Shown one piece after another: positions 40,262 to 50,611 of a stretch of DNA of 55,106 bases. Source of the DNA: Streptomyces sp. (GTDB lineage Bacteria; Actinomycetota; Actinomycetes; Streptomycetales; Streptomycetaceae); assembly GCF_019510245.1 (NCBI RefSeq), contig NZ_JAEKKT010000151.1, positions 1-55,106 of the forward strand. The letters run 5' to 3'. The translations under genes and the position numbers were made by a program. Below the pieces are notes generated by a model, which was given only the letters and a program-made list of their open reading frames with translations, ran no database searches and was not told the DNA's origin. Each line of letters opens with the position of its first letter. The first letter of the stretch is position 1.

Positions 40262-40771
40262 TCAGTGCAGGTGCCGGGCGAAGGCCTCGTAGGCCCGCTC
40301 GTCGAAGAGCACGAACCGCACCTCCTCGACGGCCGTGTCCGCCTCCCGGACCGTGGCGACGGCGATCCGGGCGCCGTCGTCCATCGGCCAGCCGTAGATC
40401 CCGGTGGAGACGGCGGGGAAGGCGACCGTGCGGGCGCCGAGTTCGTCGGCGCGCCTGAGGGACTCGCGGTAGCAGGAGGCGAGCAGGCCGGAGCGGTCCT
40501 CGCTCGTGGAGTGCACGGGGCCGACGGTGTGGATGACCCACCGGGCGTCGAGGTCGCCGGCCGTGGTGGCGACGGCCTGGCCGGTGGGCAGGCCCTTGCC
40601 GTACTTCGAGGCACGCAGCTTGCGGCACTCCGCCAGGATGTCGGGGCCGCCGCGACGGTGGATGGCGCCGTCGACGCCTCCGCCGCCGAGCAGGGAGGAG
40701 TTGGCCGCGTTGACGATCGCGTCGACGCTCTGCCGGGTGATGTCGCCCTGGACGAGGGTGATACGGGTCAT
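40262..40771 (-). CDS. Macrodomain protein (O-acetyl-ADP-ribose deacetylase-like)
   Basis: A 169-residue macrodomain that binds ADP-ribose. IVNAANSSLLGGGGVDGAIH near residue 20 is the family core, and FPAVSTGIYGWP near residue 115 lines the ribose pocket. Hydrolysis of O-acetyl-ADP-ribose, the product of sirtuins, or of ADP-ribosylated proteins is expected; a sirtuin gene lies 9 kb away. The ATG overlaps the upstream stop (ATGA). Confidence 0.93.
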   Translation of the reverse strand: MTRITLVQGDITRQSVDAIVNAANSSLLGGGGVDGAIHRRGGPDILAECRKLRASKYGKGLPTGQAVATTAGDLDARWVIHTVGPVHSTSEDRSGLLASCYRESLRRADELGARTVAFPAVSTGIYGWPMDDGARIAVATVREADTAVEEVRFVLFDERAYEAFARHLH

Positions 40772-42186
40772 GACTGCCGCAACCTCCTCCACACGGCCTT
40801 CGCCGCGTTGTGCCCCGACATGCCGTGCACGCCCGGTCCCGGCGGGGTGGCCGAGGAGCAGATGAAGACGGCGGAGTGCGGGGTGCTGTAGGGGAAGAGG
40901 GAGAGCTTGGGGCGCAGCATGACCTGCAGGCCGGAGACCGCGCCGGTGCCGATGTCGCCGCCGACGTAGTTGGCGTTGCGGGCGGCGAGTTCGGCGGGGC
41001 CGGCGGTGGCGCGGGCCAGCACGCGGTCGCGGAACCCCGGGGCGAAGCGCTCCAGTTGACGCTCCATCACCTCGGTGAGGTCGCCGGTCCAGCCGCTCGG
41101 CACGTGGGCGTACGCCCAGAAGACGTGCTTGCCCTCGGGGGCACGGCCCGGGTCCACCACACTGGGCTGCACGGTGATCATGAACGGCCGGTCGGGGGCA
41201 CGGCCCTCGCGGGCGGCGGCGCGCAGGGCGGTGCCGATCTCCGTGCTGTCCGCGCCGATCTGCACGGTCCCGGCGCGGCGGGCCTCCGGTGCCGTCCACG
41301 GGACCGGGCCGTCCAGCGCGTAGTCGATCTTGAAGACGCCCGGGCCGTACCGGTAGTCCTGGTAGTAGTTGCCGAGGCCGGCGATGCGGGCGAGCGCGGT
41401 GGGCGAGGTGTCGAAGATGTACGACCGTGCGGGCGGCAGGTCGTCGAGGCGCTTGACCTCGTAGTCGGTGTGGATCGCGCCGCCGAGGTCCGTCAGGTAC
41501 CCGGCGAGGGCGTCGGAGATGGCCTGGGAGCCACCGGCGGCCACCGGCCAGCCGCGGGCGTGCGCGGCGAGCGCGAAGACCAGGCCGACGGCGCCGGTGG
41601 CGAAGCCGCTCAGCGGGGCCATGACGTGGGCGACGAGTCCGGCGAAGAGGGTGCGGGCCCGCTCGTCGCGGAAGCGGCGCAGCAGCAGGGCGGCGGGCGG
41701 CAGTCCGGCCAGGCCGAACCGGGCGAGGGTGACCGGGTCGCGGGGCAGCGCGGTCAGCGGCAGGGACATGAAGTCCCGGGCCAGGGTGTCCCACTTGGGC
41801 AGGAACGGCTCGACCAGCCTGCGGTAGGTGCCCGCGTCCCGGGGGCCGAAGGAGGCCGCGGTCTCGGCGACGGAGCGGGCCAGCACGGCCGCGCGGCCGT
41901 CGGGGAAGGGGTGCGCCATCGGCAGGTCCGCGTGCAGCCACGTGAGGCCGTAGCGCTCCAGGGGCAGGGCGCGGAACGCGGGCGAGTTGATGGCGAGCGG
42001 GTGGGCCGCGGAGCACGGGTCGTGCCGGAAGCCGGGGAGGGTCAGCTCCTCGGTGCGGGCGCCGCCGCCCACGGTGTCCCGCGCCTCGAAGAGCGCCACG
42101 GAGAAACCGCGCCGGGCCAGCTCCACGGCGGCCGTCAGGCCGTTCGGCCCCGCCCCCACCACCACCGCATCGAGCATCGACGGCAC
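40768..42186 (-). CDS. FAD-dependent phytoene desaturase-like oxidoreductase
   Basis: A 472-residue flavoprotein of the amine oxidase / phytoene desaturase superfamily. VVVGAGPNGLTAAVELARRG at the N-terminus is the FAD-binding motif, FEARDTVGGGART is the GG-loop, and MSGHNAAKAVWRRL at the C-terminus closes the FAD site. GTG at 42186 (AAGGGG 7 bases ahead) and ATG at 42177 (GAAGG 8 bases ahead) are both possible starts. It is coupled to the macrodomain gene. No carotenoid genes are nearby, so the substrate is open. Confidence 0.9.
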   Translation of the reverse strand: MPSMLDAVVVGAGPNGLTAAVELARRGFSVALFEARDTVGGGARTEELTLPGFRHDPCSAAHPLAINSPAFRALPLERYGLTWLHADLPMAHPFPDGRAAVLARSVAETAASFGPRDAGTYRRLVEPFLPKWDTLARDFMSLPLTALPRDPVTLARFGLAGLPPAALLLRRFRDERARTLFAGLVAHVMAPLSGFATGAVGLVFALAAHARGWPVAAGGSQAISDALAGYLTDLGGAIHTDYEVKRLDDLPPARSYIFDTSPTALARIAGLGNYYQDYRYGPGVFKIDYALDGPVPWTAPEARRAGTVQIGADSTEIGTALRAAAREGRAPDRPFMITVQPSVVDPGRAPEGKHVFWAYAHVPSGWTGDLTEVMERQLERFAPGFRDRVLARATAGPAELAARNANYVGGDIGTGAVSGLQVMLRPKLSLFPYSTPHSAVFICSSATPPGPGVHGMSGHNAAKAVWRRLRQS

Positions 42187-42261
42187 CTTCGGACCCCTTC
42201 GTCAGCCGATGGCCACTCGGGTTCAGGATATGCCGGGGGACTGACACTCCCCTCGCTCGGG

Positions 42262-43110
42262 TTACCAGTGCGGGTTCAGCAGCAGGTCCACGACCCGGTG
42301 GACGGTGCCGGCGTCGCGGGCGGCGGTGAACGGCAGGGCGTTGTCGCCGGTGATCCGGAACGGCTCGCCGGCGAGCGTGCGGTGGGCGCCGCCCGCCTCC
42401 TCGACCAGCAGCAGCCCGGCCGCGTGGTCCCAGGCGGCCTCCCAGGAGAACGCGGTCGCGTCCAACTCGCCGCGGGCGACGGCGAGATACTCCAGGCCCG
42501 CGGAGCCGCAGGCGCGCGGCGCGACGCCGTCGGTCCACACGGCGAACAGCGCCCGCTTCTGCGCGTCGGTCGTGTAGTCCGGGTGGGAGGTGGCGATCCG
42601 CAGGTCCCGGCCGGGCTCGGGCGCACCGGCGAACAGCCGCTCGCCGTCGAGGAAGGCGCCCTTGCCCCGTGCCGCGGTGGCGAGTTGCTCGCGGGCCGGG
42701 GCGAAGATCCAGGAGGCGAGCAGGACACCCCGGTGGGCGAGCGCGACCATGGTGCAGAAGCCGTCCTCGCCGCGCACGAACTGCCGGGTGCCGTCGACCG
42801 GGTCGACGATCCACACCGGCTTGTCGCCCTGGAGCGCCTCGTAGGTCTCCGGGTCGGCGTGCACCGCCTCCTCGCCGACCACGAGGGAGCCGGGCAGCAG
42901 CGCGGCGAGCTCCCCGGTGAGGTACCGCTCGGCGAGCCGGTCGGCGTCGGTCACCAGGTCGTGCGGGCCGCTCTTCTGGTCGACCTCGTGGTCGGCGAGC
43001 CGGCGCCAGCGGGGCAGGATCTCGGTCCGGGCGGCCTTGCGGATGGCGTCCTCGACGTCACCGCCGTGCTGGAGGAGAAACTCGTCGATGGTCTCCGTTG
43101 CTTCGATCAT
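42262..43110 (-). CDS. Inositol monophosphatase / HisN-like phosphatase
   Basis: A 282-residue Mg-dependent phosphatase of the inositol monophosphatase family. The metal ligands are seen in VGEEAVHAD, WIVDPVDGTRQF and WDHAAG. Histidinol-phosphatase (HisN), inositol phosphatase and 3'-phosphoadenylate phosphatase share these motifs; the DPVDGTRQF form is close to HisN. The ATG at 43110 fits family length, but its GGAGG site is only 1 base away; the frame stays open to GTG 43167, so translation could start upstream or be leaderless. Confidence 0.88.
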   Translation of the reverse strand: MIEATETIDEFLLQHGGDVEDAIRKAARTEILPRWRRLADHEVDQKSGPHDLVTDADRLAERYLTGELAALLPGSLVVGEEAVHADPETYEALQGDKPVWIVDPVDGTRQFVRGEDGFCTMVALAHRGVLLASWIFAPAREQLATAARGKGAFLDGERLFAGAPEPGRDLRIATSHPDYTTDAQKRALFAVWTDGVAPRACGSAGLEYLAVARGELDATAFSWEAAWDHAAGLLLVEEAGGAHRTLAGEPFRITGDNALPFTAARDAGTVHRVVDLLLNPHW

Positions 43111-43241
43111 GCCTCCATGAGAGCACGCGCCGCTGACAACAGTCCCCACGGGTCGGATGTACGGCACATGGAATACGGACGAACAGGCGGTGCCGACGGC
43201 GGGCGGCCCGTCGGCGGACGTACCAGGTCAGCGGGGAGGCG

Positions 43242-45056
43242 TCAGCGACCCACCGCGTAGCCCTGCATCCCGCGCGGGTTGGCCGCCGCCGAGAGCACCC
43301 CGGTCTCCGGGTCCCTGGCCACCGCGCACAGCCGTCCCTCCGACCAGCCCGGCCCGACCGTCACGTCGTGGCCGCGCCGCCGCAGCTCCGCCACGACCTC
43401 CGGGTCCGTGCGGGACTCGACGGTGACGCTCCCGGGGCGCCGGGCGCGCGGGTAGAAGGAGCTGGGGAAGCTGTCGTTGTGCCAGTTCGGGGCGTCGATC
43501 GCGCCCTGGAGGTCCGGGCCGCCGCGGACCTCGCCGCGCAGCGCGACGGCGAGGAAGAAGTGCAGCTGCCACTGGTCCTGCTGGTCGCCGCCGGGCGTGC
43601 CGAAGGCCAGCACCGGCACGCCGTCGCGCAGGGCGATCGACGGGGTGAGGGTGGTGCGCGGGCGCCGGCCGGGGGTGAGGGAGTTGGGCAGGCCCTCCTC
43701 CAGCCAGGCCATCTGGAGCCGGGTGCCGAGCGGGAAGCCCAGCTCGGGTACGACGGGGTTGGACTGCAGCCAGCCGCCGCTGGGCGTGGCCGCGACCATG
43801 TTGCCCCAGCGGTCGACGACGTCCAGGTGGCAGGTGTCGCCCCGGGTACGGCCGTCGTCCGCGACCTGGGGGTCGCCGGGTACCTGCGCGACCGTCGGCT
43901 CACCGGCGCCCATCGGGTCGAAGGCGGTGTCCTTCCCGGTCTCCACGCGCGCGTACCCGGGGAGCCGGGGCAGGCGCCCGCCGGGGCTGCCCGGCCGCAG
44001 CTCGTCGGAGGCCTTGGCGCCGATCAGCTCCCGCCGCCCCGCGTTGTAGGCGTCCGAGAGCAGCTCGGCCAGCGGCACCTCGGCCGCGTCCCCGTACCAG
44101 GCCTCGCGGTCGGCCATGGCGAGCTTGCAGCCCTCGACGAGCAGGTGGACGTAGTCGGCGGAGCCGTGGGCGGGCAGCTCGGGCGGCAGCAGGGCGAGCT
44201 GCTGGAGCAGGGCCGGCCCCTGGCTCCACGGGCCCGCCTTGCAGACGGTCCAGCCGTTCCAGTCGTAGGAGACCGGGCTCTCGTAGCCCGCGGACCAGCC
44301 GGCCAGGTCGGCGGCGGTGAGGGTGCCGGTGTGCCGGGTGCCGCTGGTGTCCATGGTGGGGTGGGCGGCCTGCCGTACCAGCGCCTCGGCGATGAAGCCG
44401 GTGCGCCACACCTCGCGGGCCGCGTCGATCCGGGCCTCGCGGTCCCCGGCGCCCGCGGTCTCGGTGAGCAGCCGCTGCCAGGTGGCGGCGAGGGCGGGGT
44501 TGCGGAACAGCGCGCCGGGGCGGGGGGCCCGGCCGCCGGGCAGGTAGAGCTCCGCCGACGACGTCCACTCGGTCTCGAACAGCTGCCGGACGCTCTCCAC
44601 CGTGGCGCCGACGTTCTCCACGGGCGGGTGCCCGTGCTCGGCGTAGCCGATGGCGTACGCCAGGACCTCGTCCAGCGGCTTGGTGCCGTGGTCGCGCAGC
44701 AGGAGGAGCCAGGCGTCGAAGGCGCCGGGGACGGCCGCGGCCAGCGGGCCGGTGCCGGGTACCAGGTCCAGGCCGAGACCGCGGTAGTGGGCGACGGTGG
44801 CACCGGCCGGGGCCACGCCCTGACCGCACAGCACCCGCACCTCGCCGCCGGCCGGGGCGAGCAGGATCGGCACCTCGCCGGCCGGTCCGTTCAGGTGCGG
44901 CTCGACCACGTGCAGGACGAAGGCGCCGGCGACGGCGGCGTCGTACGCGTTGCCGCCGCTCTCCAGGACCGCCATCGCCGACTGGGAGGCCAGCCAGTGC
45001 GTGGACGACACCATGCCGAAGGTGCCCTGGAGGGTGGGACGGGTGGTGAACTGCAT
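43242..45056 (-). CDS. ggt: Gamma-glutamyltransferase-family protein
   Basis: A 604-residue N-terminal nucleophile hydrolase of the gamma-glutamyltranspeptidase family, which self-cleaves into two subunits. Thr408 in GDTCHLDVVD is the expected nucleophile and new N-terminus; GGNAYDAAVAG near residue 35 is the family signature. There is no signal peptide, so it is probably cytosolic, and SLTPGRRPRTTLTPSI resembles the acylase-like branch. GAGGTGA precedes the ATG. Glutathione or another gamma-glutamyl or acyl compound may be the substrate. Confidence 0.9.
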   Translation of the reverse strand: MQFTTRPTLQGTFGMVSSTHWLASQSAMAVLESGGNAYDAAVAGAFVLHVVEPHLNGPAGEVPILLAPAGGEVRVLCGQGVAPAGATVAHYRGLGLDLVPGTGPLAAAVPGAFDAWLLLLRDHGTKPLDEVLAYAIGYAEHGHPPVENVGATVESVRQLFETEWTSSAELYLPGGRAPRPGALFRNPALAATWQRLLTETAGAGDREARIDAAREVWRTGFIAEALVRQAAHPTMDTSGTRHTGTLTAADLAGWSAGYESPVSYDWNGWTVCKAGPWSQGPALLQQLALLPPELPAHGSADYVHLLVEGCKLAMADREAWYGDAAEVPLAELLSDAYNAGRRELIGAKASDELRPGSPGGRLPRLPGYARVETGKDTAFDPMGAGEPTVAQVPGDPQVADDGRTRGDTCHLDVVDRWGNMVAATPSGGWLQSNPVVPELGFPLGTRLQMAWLEEGLPNSLTPGRRPRTTLTPSIALRDGVPVLAFGTPGGDQQDQWQLHFFLAVALRGEVRGGPDLQGAIDAPNWHNDSFPSSFYPRARRPGSVTVESRTDPEVVAELRRRGHDVTVGPGWSEGRLCAVARDPETGVLSAAANPRGMQGYAVGR

Positions 45057-45158
45057 CTGTCACCTCGCTGTGCGCACGGCCGGGCCAGGTGTCTGGCGGT
45101 TACATGCTTTCACGGCCGTGGCGGGGCGAACCCCCGTCGGGGGGCTCGCCTCTGCCCG

Positions 45159-46856
45159 TCACTTGTCCGAGTCGGGCTTGTTCGTCGCCGCCGCGTACGC
45201 CTGGGACGGGGTCATCGCGATCCCGTTGAGGCTGACCGTCTTGTACTGGCTGACCTTGGCGCAGGTCTTGGAGTCGTCGGCGGTCGAGGCGTTGGCGTTG
45301 GAGACGGCGGCCTTGGTGTCGCCGGAGCTCGCCGGGTAGGAGGTGCCGCTGGTCCAGTCGCTGCCGATCACCAGGGTGACGCCGGTGCCGCTGCCCGCCT
45401 TGACGTGCGAGCCGGGTATGTCGAGGGCCTTGGCGACGGTCTGCGCCTCGGCCTTGTCGCCGCTGCCGTAGGTCAGGGCGGTCGTGGTCGCGGAGCTGGG
45501 CGCGTTGGCCGTGCTGGTGCCGGTGCTGAAGCCCTGGGAAATCAGGGAGTTCGCGATGGCGGAGGCGCGGCCCGTGATGTCGGTGCCGTTCTCGACGGTC
45601 ACGGCGATCTGGGAGGCCGGGACGGTCGCGGTGGGCGTCGGCTTCGCGGTCGCCGCGGCCGCCGACGACTTCTTGCCCGAACTGGTGGTCAGCGACTGGT
45701 CGTTGGCCATGGTGGCGAACAGGTCCTTGGCACCGGAGCCGACCACCACCCGGTTGCTGTTGTTCGGGTCGGGCGCGGTCTGCATGGTGGTGAACGTCAT
45801 CCGCTTGGTGGAGACCTTGTTCACGTCGGCCGCCAGCGAGATCAGCTTCTTTACGCTGCCGAGGCCGTCGTCCACGGTCAGCGCCTTGGTGGCCGCGTCC
45901 GCGAGGCTGTAGACCGCGGCGGGGTCGGTGAGGGTGCCCGCGCTCTTGAACTTGCGGATCATCGCGCTGAGGAAGATGTGCTGCGAGACGGTGCGGCCGA
46001 GGTCGCTGCCGTCGCCGAAGCCGTGCCGGGAGCGGACGAACTCCAGCGCGGCCTCGCCCTTGAGGGTGTGGGTGCCCTTGGACAGCTTCAGGTGCGAGTA
46101 GGTGTCGTACACGTTGTTGTTGACGCACACGGAGACACCGCCGACCGCGTCGGACATCTTGACCACGCCGGAGAAGTCCAGCTTGACGAAGTGGTCGATG
46201 GGTATGCCGGTGAGCTGGTGGATGGTGGCGACCTGGCAGGACGGACCGTACTCGAGGGCGCTGTTGACCTGGCCGTAGTAGCCGGGAGTGGACTGTCCGC
46301 TGTTGCTGTCCTTGCAGGCGGGCACGTCGACCATGGTGTCACGGGGGATGCTCATGACCGTGGCGTTGGAGCGGTCGGCGGCTATGTGCACCACCATCTC
46401 CACGTCCGCGTTGCCGTAGCCGGTCTGGACGCCGGTCGTCTTGCAGCCGCCGCCGAGCTTGCAGTCGGTCTTGCTGGTCCGGGCGTCCGATCCGATCACC
46501 AGGATGTTGATCGGGGTCCGGCCGAACGCGTCGGCCTTCTCGGTGCCGCCCTTGCCGTCGAGGGAGACGCTGTTGATGTTGCCGTTGAGGTGCTGGTAGA
46601 ACCACCAGCCGGCACCGGCCGTGACCAGCACCAGGACGGCCGTGCACAGCCCCAGGATCTTCAGGACCCGCTTGCCGCGGCCGGCCGTCTTCGCCCGCCG
46701 GGAGCCCCTGCCGCCGCGGCCCTTGGCCGCCTGCCGGGCGGCGGCCCGGCCACCGGTCGGCCGCGTCCCGTCAGGCAGCGCCCCACGCTGTCCGGGCACC
46801 CGGTCGGTGCGGCTGCGTGTGGCCTGGCTTCCCGGGCCGTCCCACGGGTCGGTCAT
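45159..46856 (-). CDS. LytR-CpsA-Psr (LCP) family cell-wall ligase
   Basis: A 565-residue LCP protein. A basic cytosolic N-terminus of about 65 residues precedes one transmembrane helix (about 66-87). The LCP domain follows with NILVIGSDAR, the Arg/Asp set in MSIPRDT, and FVRSRHGFGDGSDLGR. After a low-complexity Ala/Ser/Thr linker comes a LytR_C domain (IAVTVENGTDITGRASAIA). LCP enzymes transfer glycopolymers from lipid carriers to peptidoglycan outside the cell. An ArsR-site-like repeat lies about 90 bases upstream of the ATG. Confidence 0.94.
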   Translation of the reverse strand: MTDPWDGPGSQATRSRTDRVPGQRGALPDGTRPTGGRAAARQAAKGRGGRGSRRAKTAGRGKRVLKILGLCTAVLVLVTAGAGWWFYQHLNGNINSVSLDGKGGTEKADAFGRTPINILVIGSDARTSKTDCKLGGGCKTTGVQTGYGNADVEMVVHIAADRSNATVMSIPRDTMVDVPACKDSNSGQSTPGYYGQVNSALEYGPSCQVATIHQLTGIPIDHFVKLDFSGVVKMSDAVGGVSVCVNNNVYDTYSHLKLSKGTHTLKGEAALEFVRSRHGFGDGSDLGRTVSQHIFLSAMIRKFKSAGTLTDPAAVYSLADAATKALTVDDGLGSVKKLISLAADVNKVSTKRMTFTTMQTAPDPNNSNRVVVGSGAKDLFATMANDQSLTTSSGKKSSAAAATAKPTPTATVPASQIAVTVENGTDITGRASAIANSLISQGFSTGTSTANAPSSATTTALTYGSGDKAEAQTVAKALDIPGSHVKAGSGTGVTLVIGSDWTSGTSYPASSGDTKAAVSNANASTADDSKTCAKVSQYKTVSLNGIAMTPSQAYAAATNKPDSDK

Positions 46857-46947
46857 CTTCCACTCCCATGAACGGTCGGGTCCGTCTGCGGGTACGGTCG
46901 GGCTTGTACGGCGGGATACGGGCAGCCGCGAGGTGGGCCCATTTGGG

Positions 46948-46963
46948 TTGCGTGATTGCGCAA
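46948..46963. promoter_or_regulatory. ArsR-type operator candidate 1
   Basis: TTGCGTGATTGCGCAA lies about 92 bases before the LCP gene start and contains the palindrome GATTGCGCAATC (46954-46965). Its sister site at 47628-47643 matches at 14 of 16 positions in reverse orientation. The rest of the 226-base gap shows no gene. Confidence 0.6.
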
Positions 46964-47082
46964 TCTAACAAACCCATAGCCCCGGCAGCACAAGCCCCAC
47001 CCGAATTCACAGGTGAGGCATCTCATGAAACCTCCAGGACACACCTGCCGTCCGCCCTCGCGCCCCCGCCCCCGTCAGCCGG

Positions 47083-47445
47083 TCAGACACCCGCCTCGTA
47101 CAACCGCCGCACCGGCACCGGGGCCTGGTGCGAGCGCGCGGCTAGCTGTCCGACGGTCACGCGTACGACGGTCACGATGTCCGGATCGTCCACGTAGTAG
47201 ACCTGCCGCCGGCCCTCCCGCCGGGACCGCACCAGACCGGCCAGCCGAAGCTTGGCCAGGTGCTGGCTGACCGCCGGCAGGGCGCCGCCTACCCGGTCGG
47301 CGAGGCGCGTCACGTCGCTCTCGCCCTGGGACAGCGCCCACATGATGTGCAGCCGGGCCGGCGAGGCGAGCAGGCCGAACACCGCGGCCGCCTCCGTCAG
47401 CACCCCGTCGGAGGGGTCCGTGAAGCCATCGGTGCCCTCCGCCAC
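47083..47445 (-). CDS. ArsR-family transcriptional regulator
   Basis: A 120-residue winged helix-turn-helix regulator of the ArsR/SmtB family. LASPARLHIMWALSQGE, ALPAVSQHLAKLRLAGLV (recognition helix) and REGRRQVYYVDD (wing) are typical. No Cys occurs, so classical thiol metal sensing of the ArsR kind is excluded; His residues in the C-terminal part could bind Zn, Ni or Co, or the protein may sense something else. The GTG at 47445 has GGAG 6 bases ahead. Two near-identical palindromic sites flank the gene. Confidence 0.92.
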   Translation of the reverse strand: MAEGTDGFTDPSDGVLTEAAAVFGLLASPARLHIMWALSQGESDVTRLADRVGGALPAVSQHLAKLRLAGLVRSRREGRRQVYYVDDPDIVTVVRVTVGQLAARSHQAPVPVRRLYEAGV

Positions 47446-47627
47446 AGCCGGCTCCCTCCCGTCACTGTCTCCGCACAGACGCCCACTCAGTGTAGGCGTA
47501 CGGTCACCGCCCCCCGCACGGCCTCCCCGCGAAGTCCGCGACGTGTTCTCCGCATTGTCATGGGCGGGTGACAGATCATCGACGGCTCGACGTCAGGCGT
47601 ATCCGACGGGCGTTCCCGTTCCTAGGC

Positions 47628-47643
47628 TTGCGCAACAACGCAA
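47628..47643. promoter_or_regulatory. ArsR-type operator candidate 2
   Basis: Read on the minus strand the site is TTGCGTTGTTGCGCAA, 14 of 16 identical to the site at 46948-46963. It lies in the 267-base divergent region between the arsR gene and the GlsB-like gene, 70 bases before the latter. The region holds no gene. Confidence 0.6.
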
Positions 47644-47712
47644 CTCAGCGGAGCAGCGCCCCGCGGAGCTGCGGCATTCACGAAGCAGTACGCGCACTGG
47701 AGGACAACGAAC

Positions 47713-47979
47713 GTGGGCATCATCGGCTGGGTCGTCCTGGGTCTCCTCGCCGGAGCCATCGCCAAGGTCCTGCTGCCCGGCCGCGACCCGGGTGGCCCGA
47801 TCGGCACCACCCTCATCGGCATCGCGGGCGCCTTCGTGGGCGGCTGGCTCTCCGCACGCTTCCTCGACCGCCCGGTGGAGAAGCACTTCTTCGACCTCTA
47901 CACCTGGGGCGCCGCGATCGCCGGTTCCCTGGTCCTCCTCGTCGGCTACCGGCTGCTGTTCGGCAACTCGCGCGACTGA
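47713..47979 (+). CDS. GlsB/YeaQ/YmgE-family membrane protein
   Basis: An 88-residue protein with three hydrophobic segments. GWVVLGLLAGAIAKVLLPG and the glycine-rich IGTTLIGIAGAFVGGWLS are hallmarks of the transglycosylase-associated, stress-induced family. The GTG start has GGAGG 9 bases ahead. It is divergent from the arsR gene with an operator-like site between, suggesting control by that regulator. The molecular function of the family is unknown. Confidence 0.92.
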   Translation: MGIIGWVVLGLLAGAIAKVLLPGRDPGGPIGTTLIGIAGAFVGGWLSARFLDRPVEKHFFDLYTWGAAIAGSLVLLVGYRLLFGNSRD

Positions 47980-48034
47980 GCGGCGCACGGGCGAGACGGT
48001 GACCCCGGTCACCCTCGCGGCCCGGATGCAGTCA

Positions 48035-48090
48035 CGACATTCCGGATGTACAGGGACCCCGCACGCGCGACATTCCGGATGTACGGGGAC
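48035..48090. repeat. Tandem 23-base direct repeat, period 33
   Basis: Copies at 48035-48057 and 48068-48090 differ at one base. Each contains ACATTCCGGATGT, an imperfect dyad (ACAT-N5-ATGT). The pair lies in the 259-base gap before the lipoprotein gene, about 150 bases ahead of it. The 33-base period is three helical turns, as expected for two regulator dimers on one DNA face. Confidence 0.65.
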
Positions 48091-48238
48091 GGCCCGCGGC
48101 CGCCGTCAACAGGGCGCCGTATCCGGCCCACAGGCAAGGCACGGATTCCACTACCGCCCCACAGGGACTCGTGTGAAACTGGCGTCCCGTCCGCAGTGTG
48201 GACTCCTCCGCACACCGTCCCCCAGCGAGAAGTGCGAC

Positions 48239-48922
48239 TTGCGTTCTCTTCCACTGCCGCTCGCCCTCACCGCGCGCCTGACGCCGGTCGCCGTGCTCGC
48301 CTGTGCGGGCTGGGTGATGGCGTCGGGCCCGGACACGACGAAGTCCACGAGCGCCTCCGGTGACACCTCGGCCCAGCAGGCGGCCGGCCAGTCGGCGGGC
48401 GACTCCCCGTCGACGTCCTCCGCGGCCACCTCGGCCACCAAGACGTACGCCGCCTCCCCCGCCCCCTGCGGCAGCATCCCGGTGGCCACCGTCAAGTCGC
48501 TGGTGCCCGGTGCGAAGACGGCCGGCAAGGAGATCCCCTCCACCGACACCAAGCTGCGCCGCACCTGCTCGTGGAACGCGCTCAAGGGGTACGACTACCG
48601 CTGGCTCGACGTCTCCTACGAGATCATGGACACGGACGCGGCCGCGGCGAAGGAGTACAAGGACCGGGTCGCCGAGAAGAGCGGCGGCGGGGCGGTGCCG
48701 GGGCTCGGCGACAGCGGCTACTCGGTCGTGAACCTCACCACCGAGGACAAGCAGCAGACCCGCGAGGGCGTCGTGATGGCCCAGGTCTCCAACGCGCTGG
48801 TGGTCGTCACCTACAACGGCAGCGACTTCGAGTCCAAGAAGGCGCCGAGCACGGACGTGATCAACAAGGGCGCCATCCAGGCGGCGAAGGCCGCGGTGAC
48901 CGCGCTGAAGGGCAGCCAGTAG
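48239..48922 (+). CDS. DUF3558-like lipoprotein
   Basis: About 227 residues. From TTG at 48239 the protein begins with a signal peptide ending in the lipobox VLAC, so the mature lipid-anchored Cys would be residue 22. A Ser/Thr/Ala-rich tether follows, then a domain with CGSIPVATVKSLVPGAKT, Cys in RRTCSWNALKG and GLGDSGYSV, resembling DUF3558 proteins of actinobacteria. GAGAAG lies 6 bases before the TTG. GTG at 48173 is an alternative start giving a longer N-terminus that suits a signal peptide less well. The function is unknown. Confidence 0.75.
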   Translation: MRSLPLPLALTARLTPVAVLACAGWVMASGPDTTKSTSASGDTSAQQAAGQSAGDSPSTSSAATSATKTYAASPAPCGSIPVATVKSLVPGAKTAGKEIPSTDTKLRRTCSWNALKGYDYRWLDVSYEIMDTDAAAAKEYKDRVAEKSGGGAVPGLGDSGYSVVNLTTEDKQQTREGVVMAQVSNALVVVTYNGSDFESKKAPSTDVINKGAIQAAKAAVTALKGSQ

Positions 48923-48959
48923 CCGGCCTGGCCGCCCTTCGCACGCACTCCTCCTCCGG

Positions 48960-50480
<1,521 letters not shown>

Positions 50481-50563
50481 GGGCAGGCCAATCGGGGTGA
50501 GGTGGGACGGGAAAGGCCGTGCGGGCGGGGCGGGGGGGGGTACGCGTGTGGGGTGCGCCCTGA

Positions 50564-50591
50564 CCCCCTTCCCGGGACGGCGGGAAGGGGG
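50564..50591. terminator. Intercistronic hairpin
   Basis: Arms CCCCCTTCCCG (50564-50574) and CGGGAAGGGGG (50581-50591) form an 11-base stem after the LLM gene and before the permease gene. It may attenuate permease expression or stabilise the upstream mRNA. Confidence 0.55.
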
Positions 50592-50611
50592 AGACCAACT
50601 GCCAGGAGGGG

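Noticed and set aside
36614..46871. Giant plus-strand frames of over 1,000 codons opposite the LuxR regulator and the GGT/LCP genes
   Set aside because: Same GC-shadow effect; no family motif, and the minus-strand genes carry clear catalytic and membrane features.
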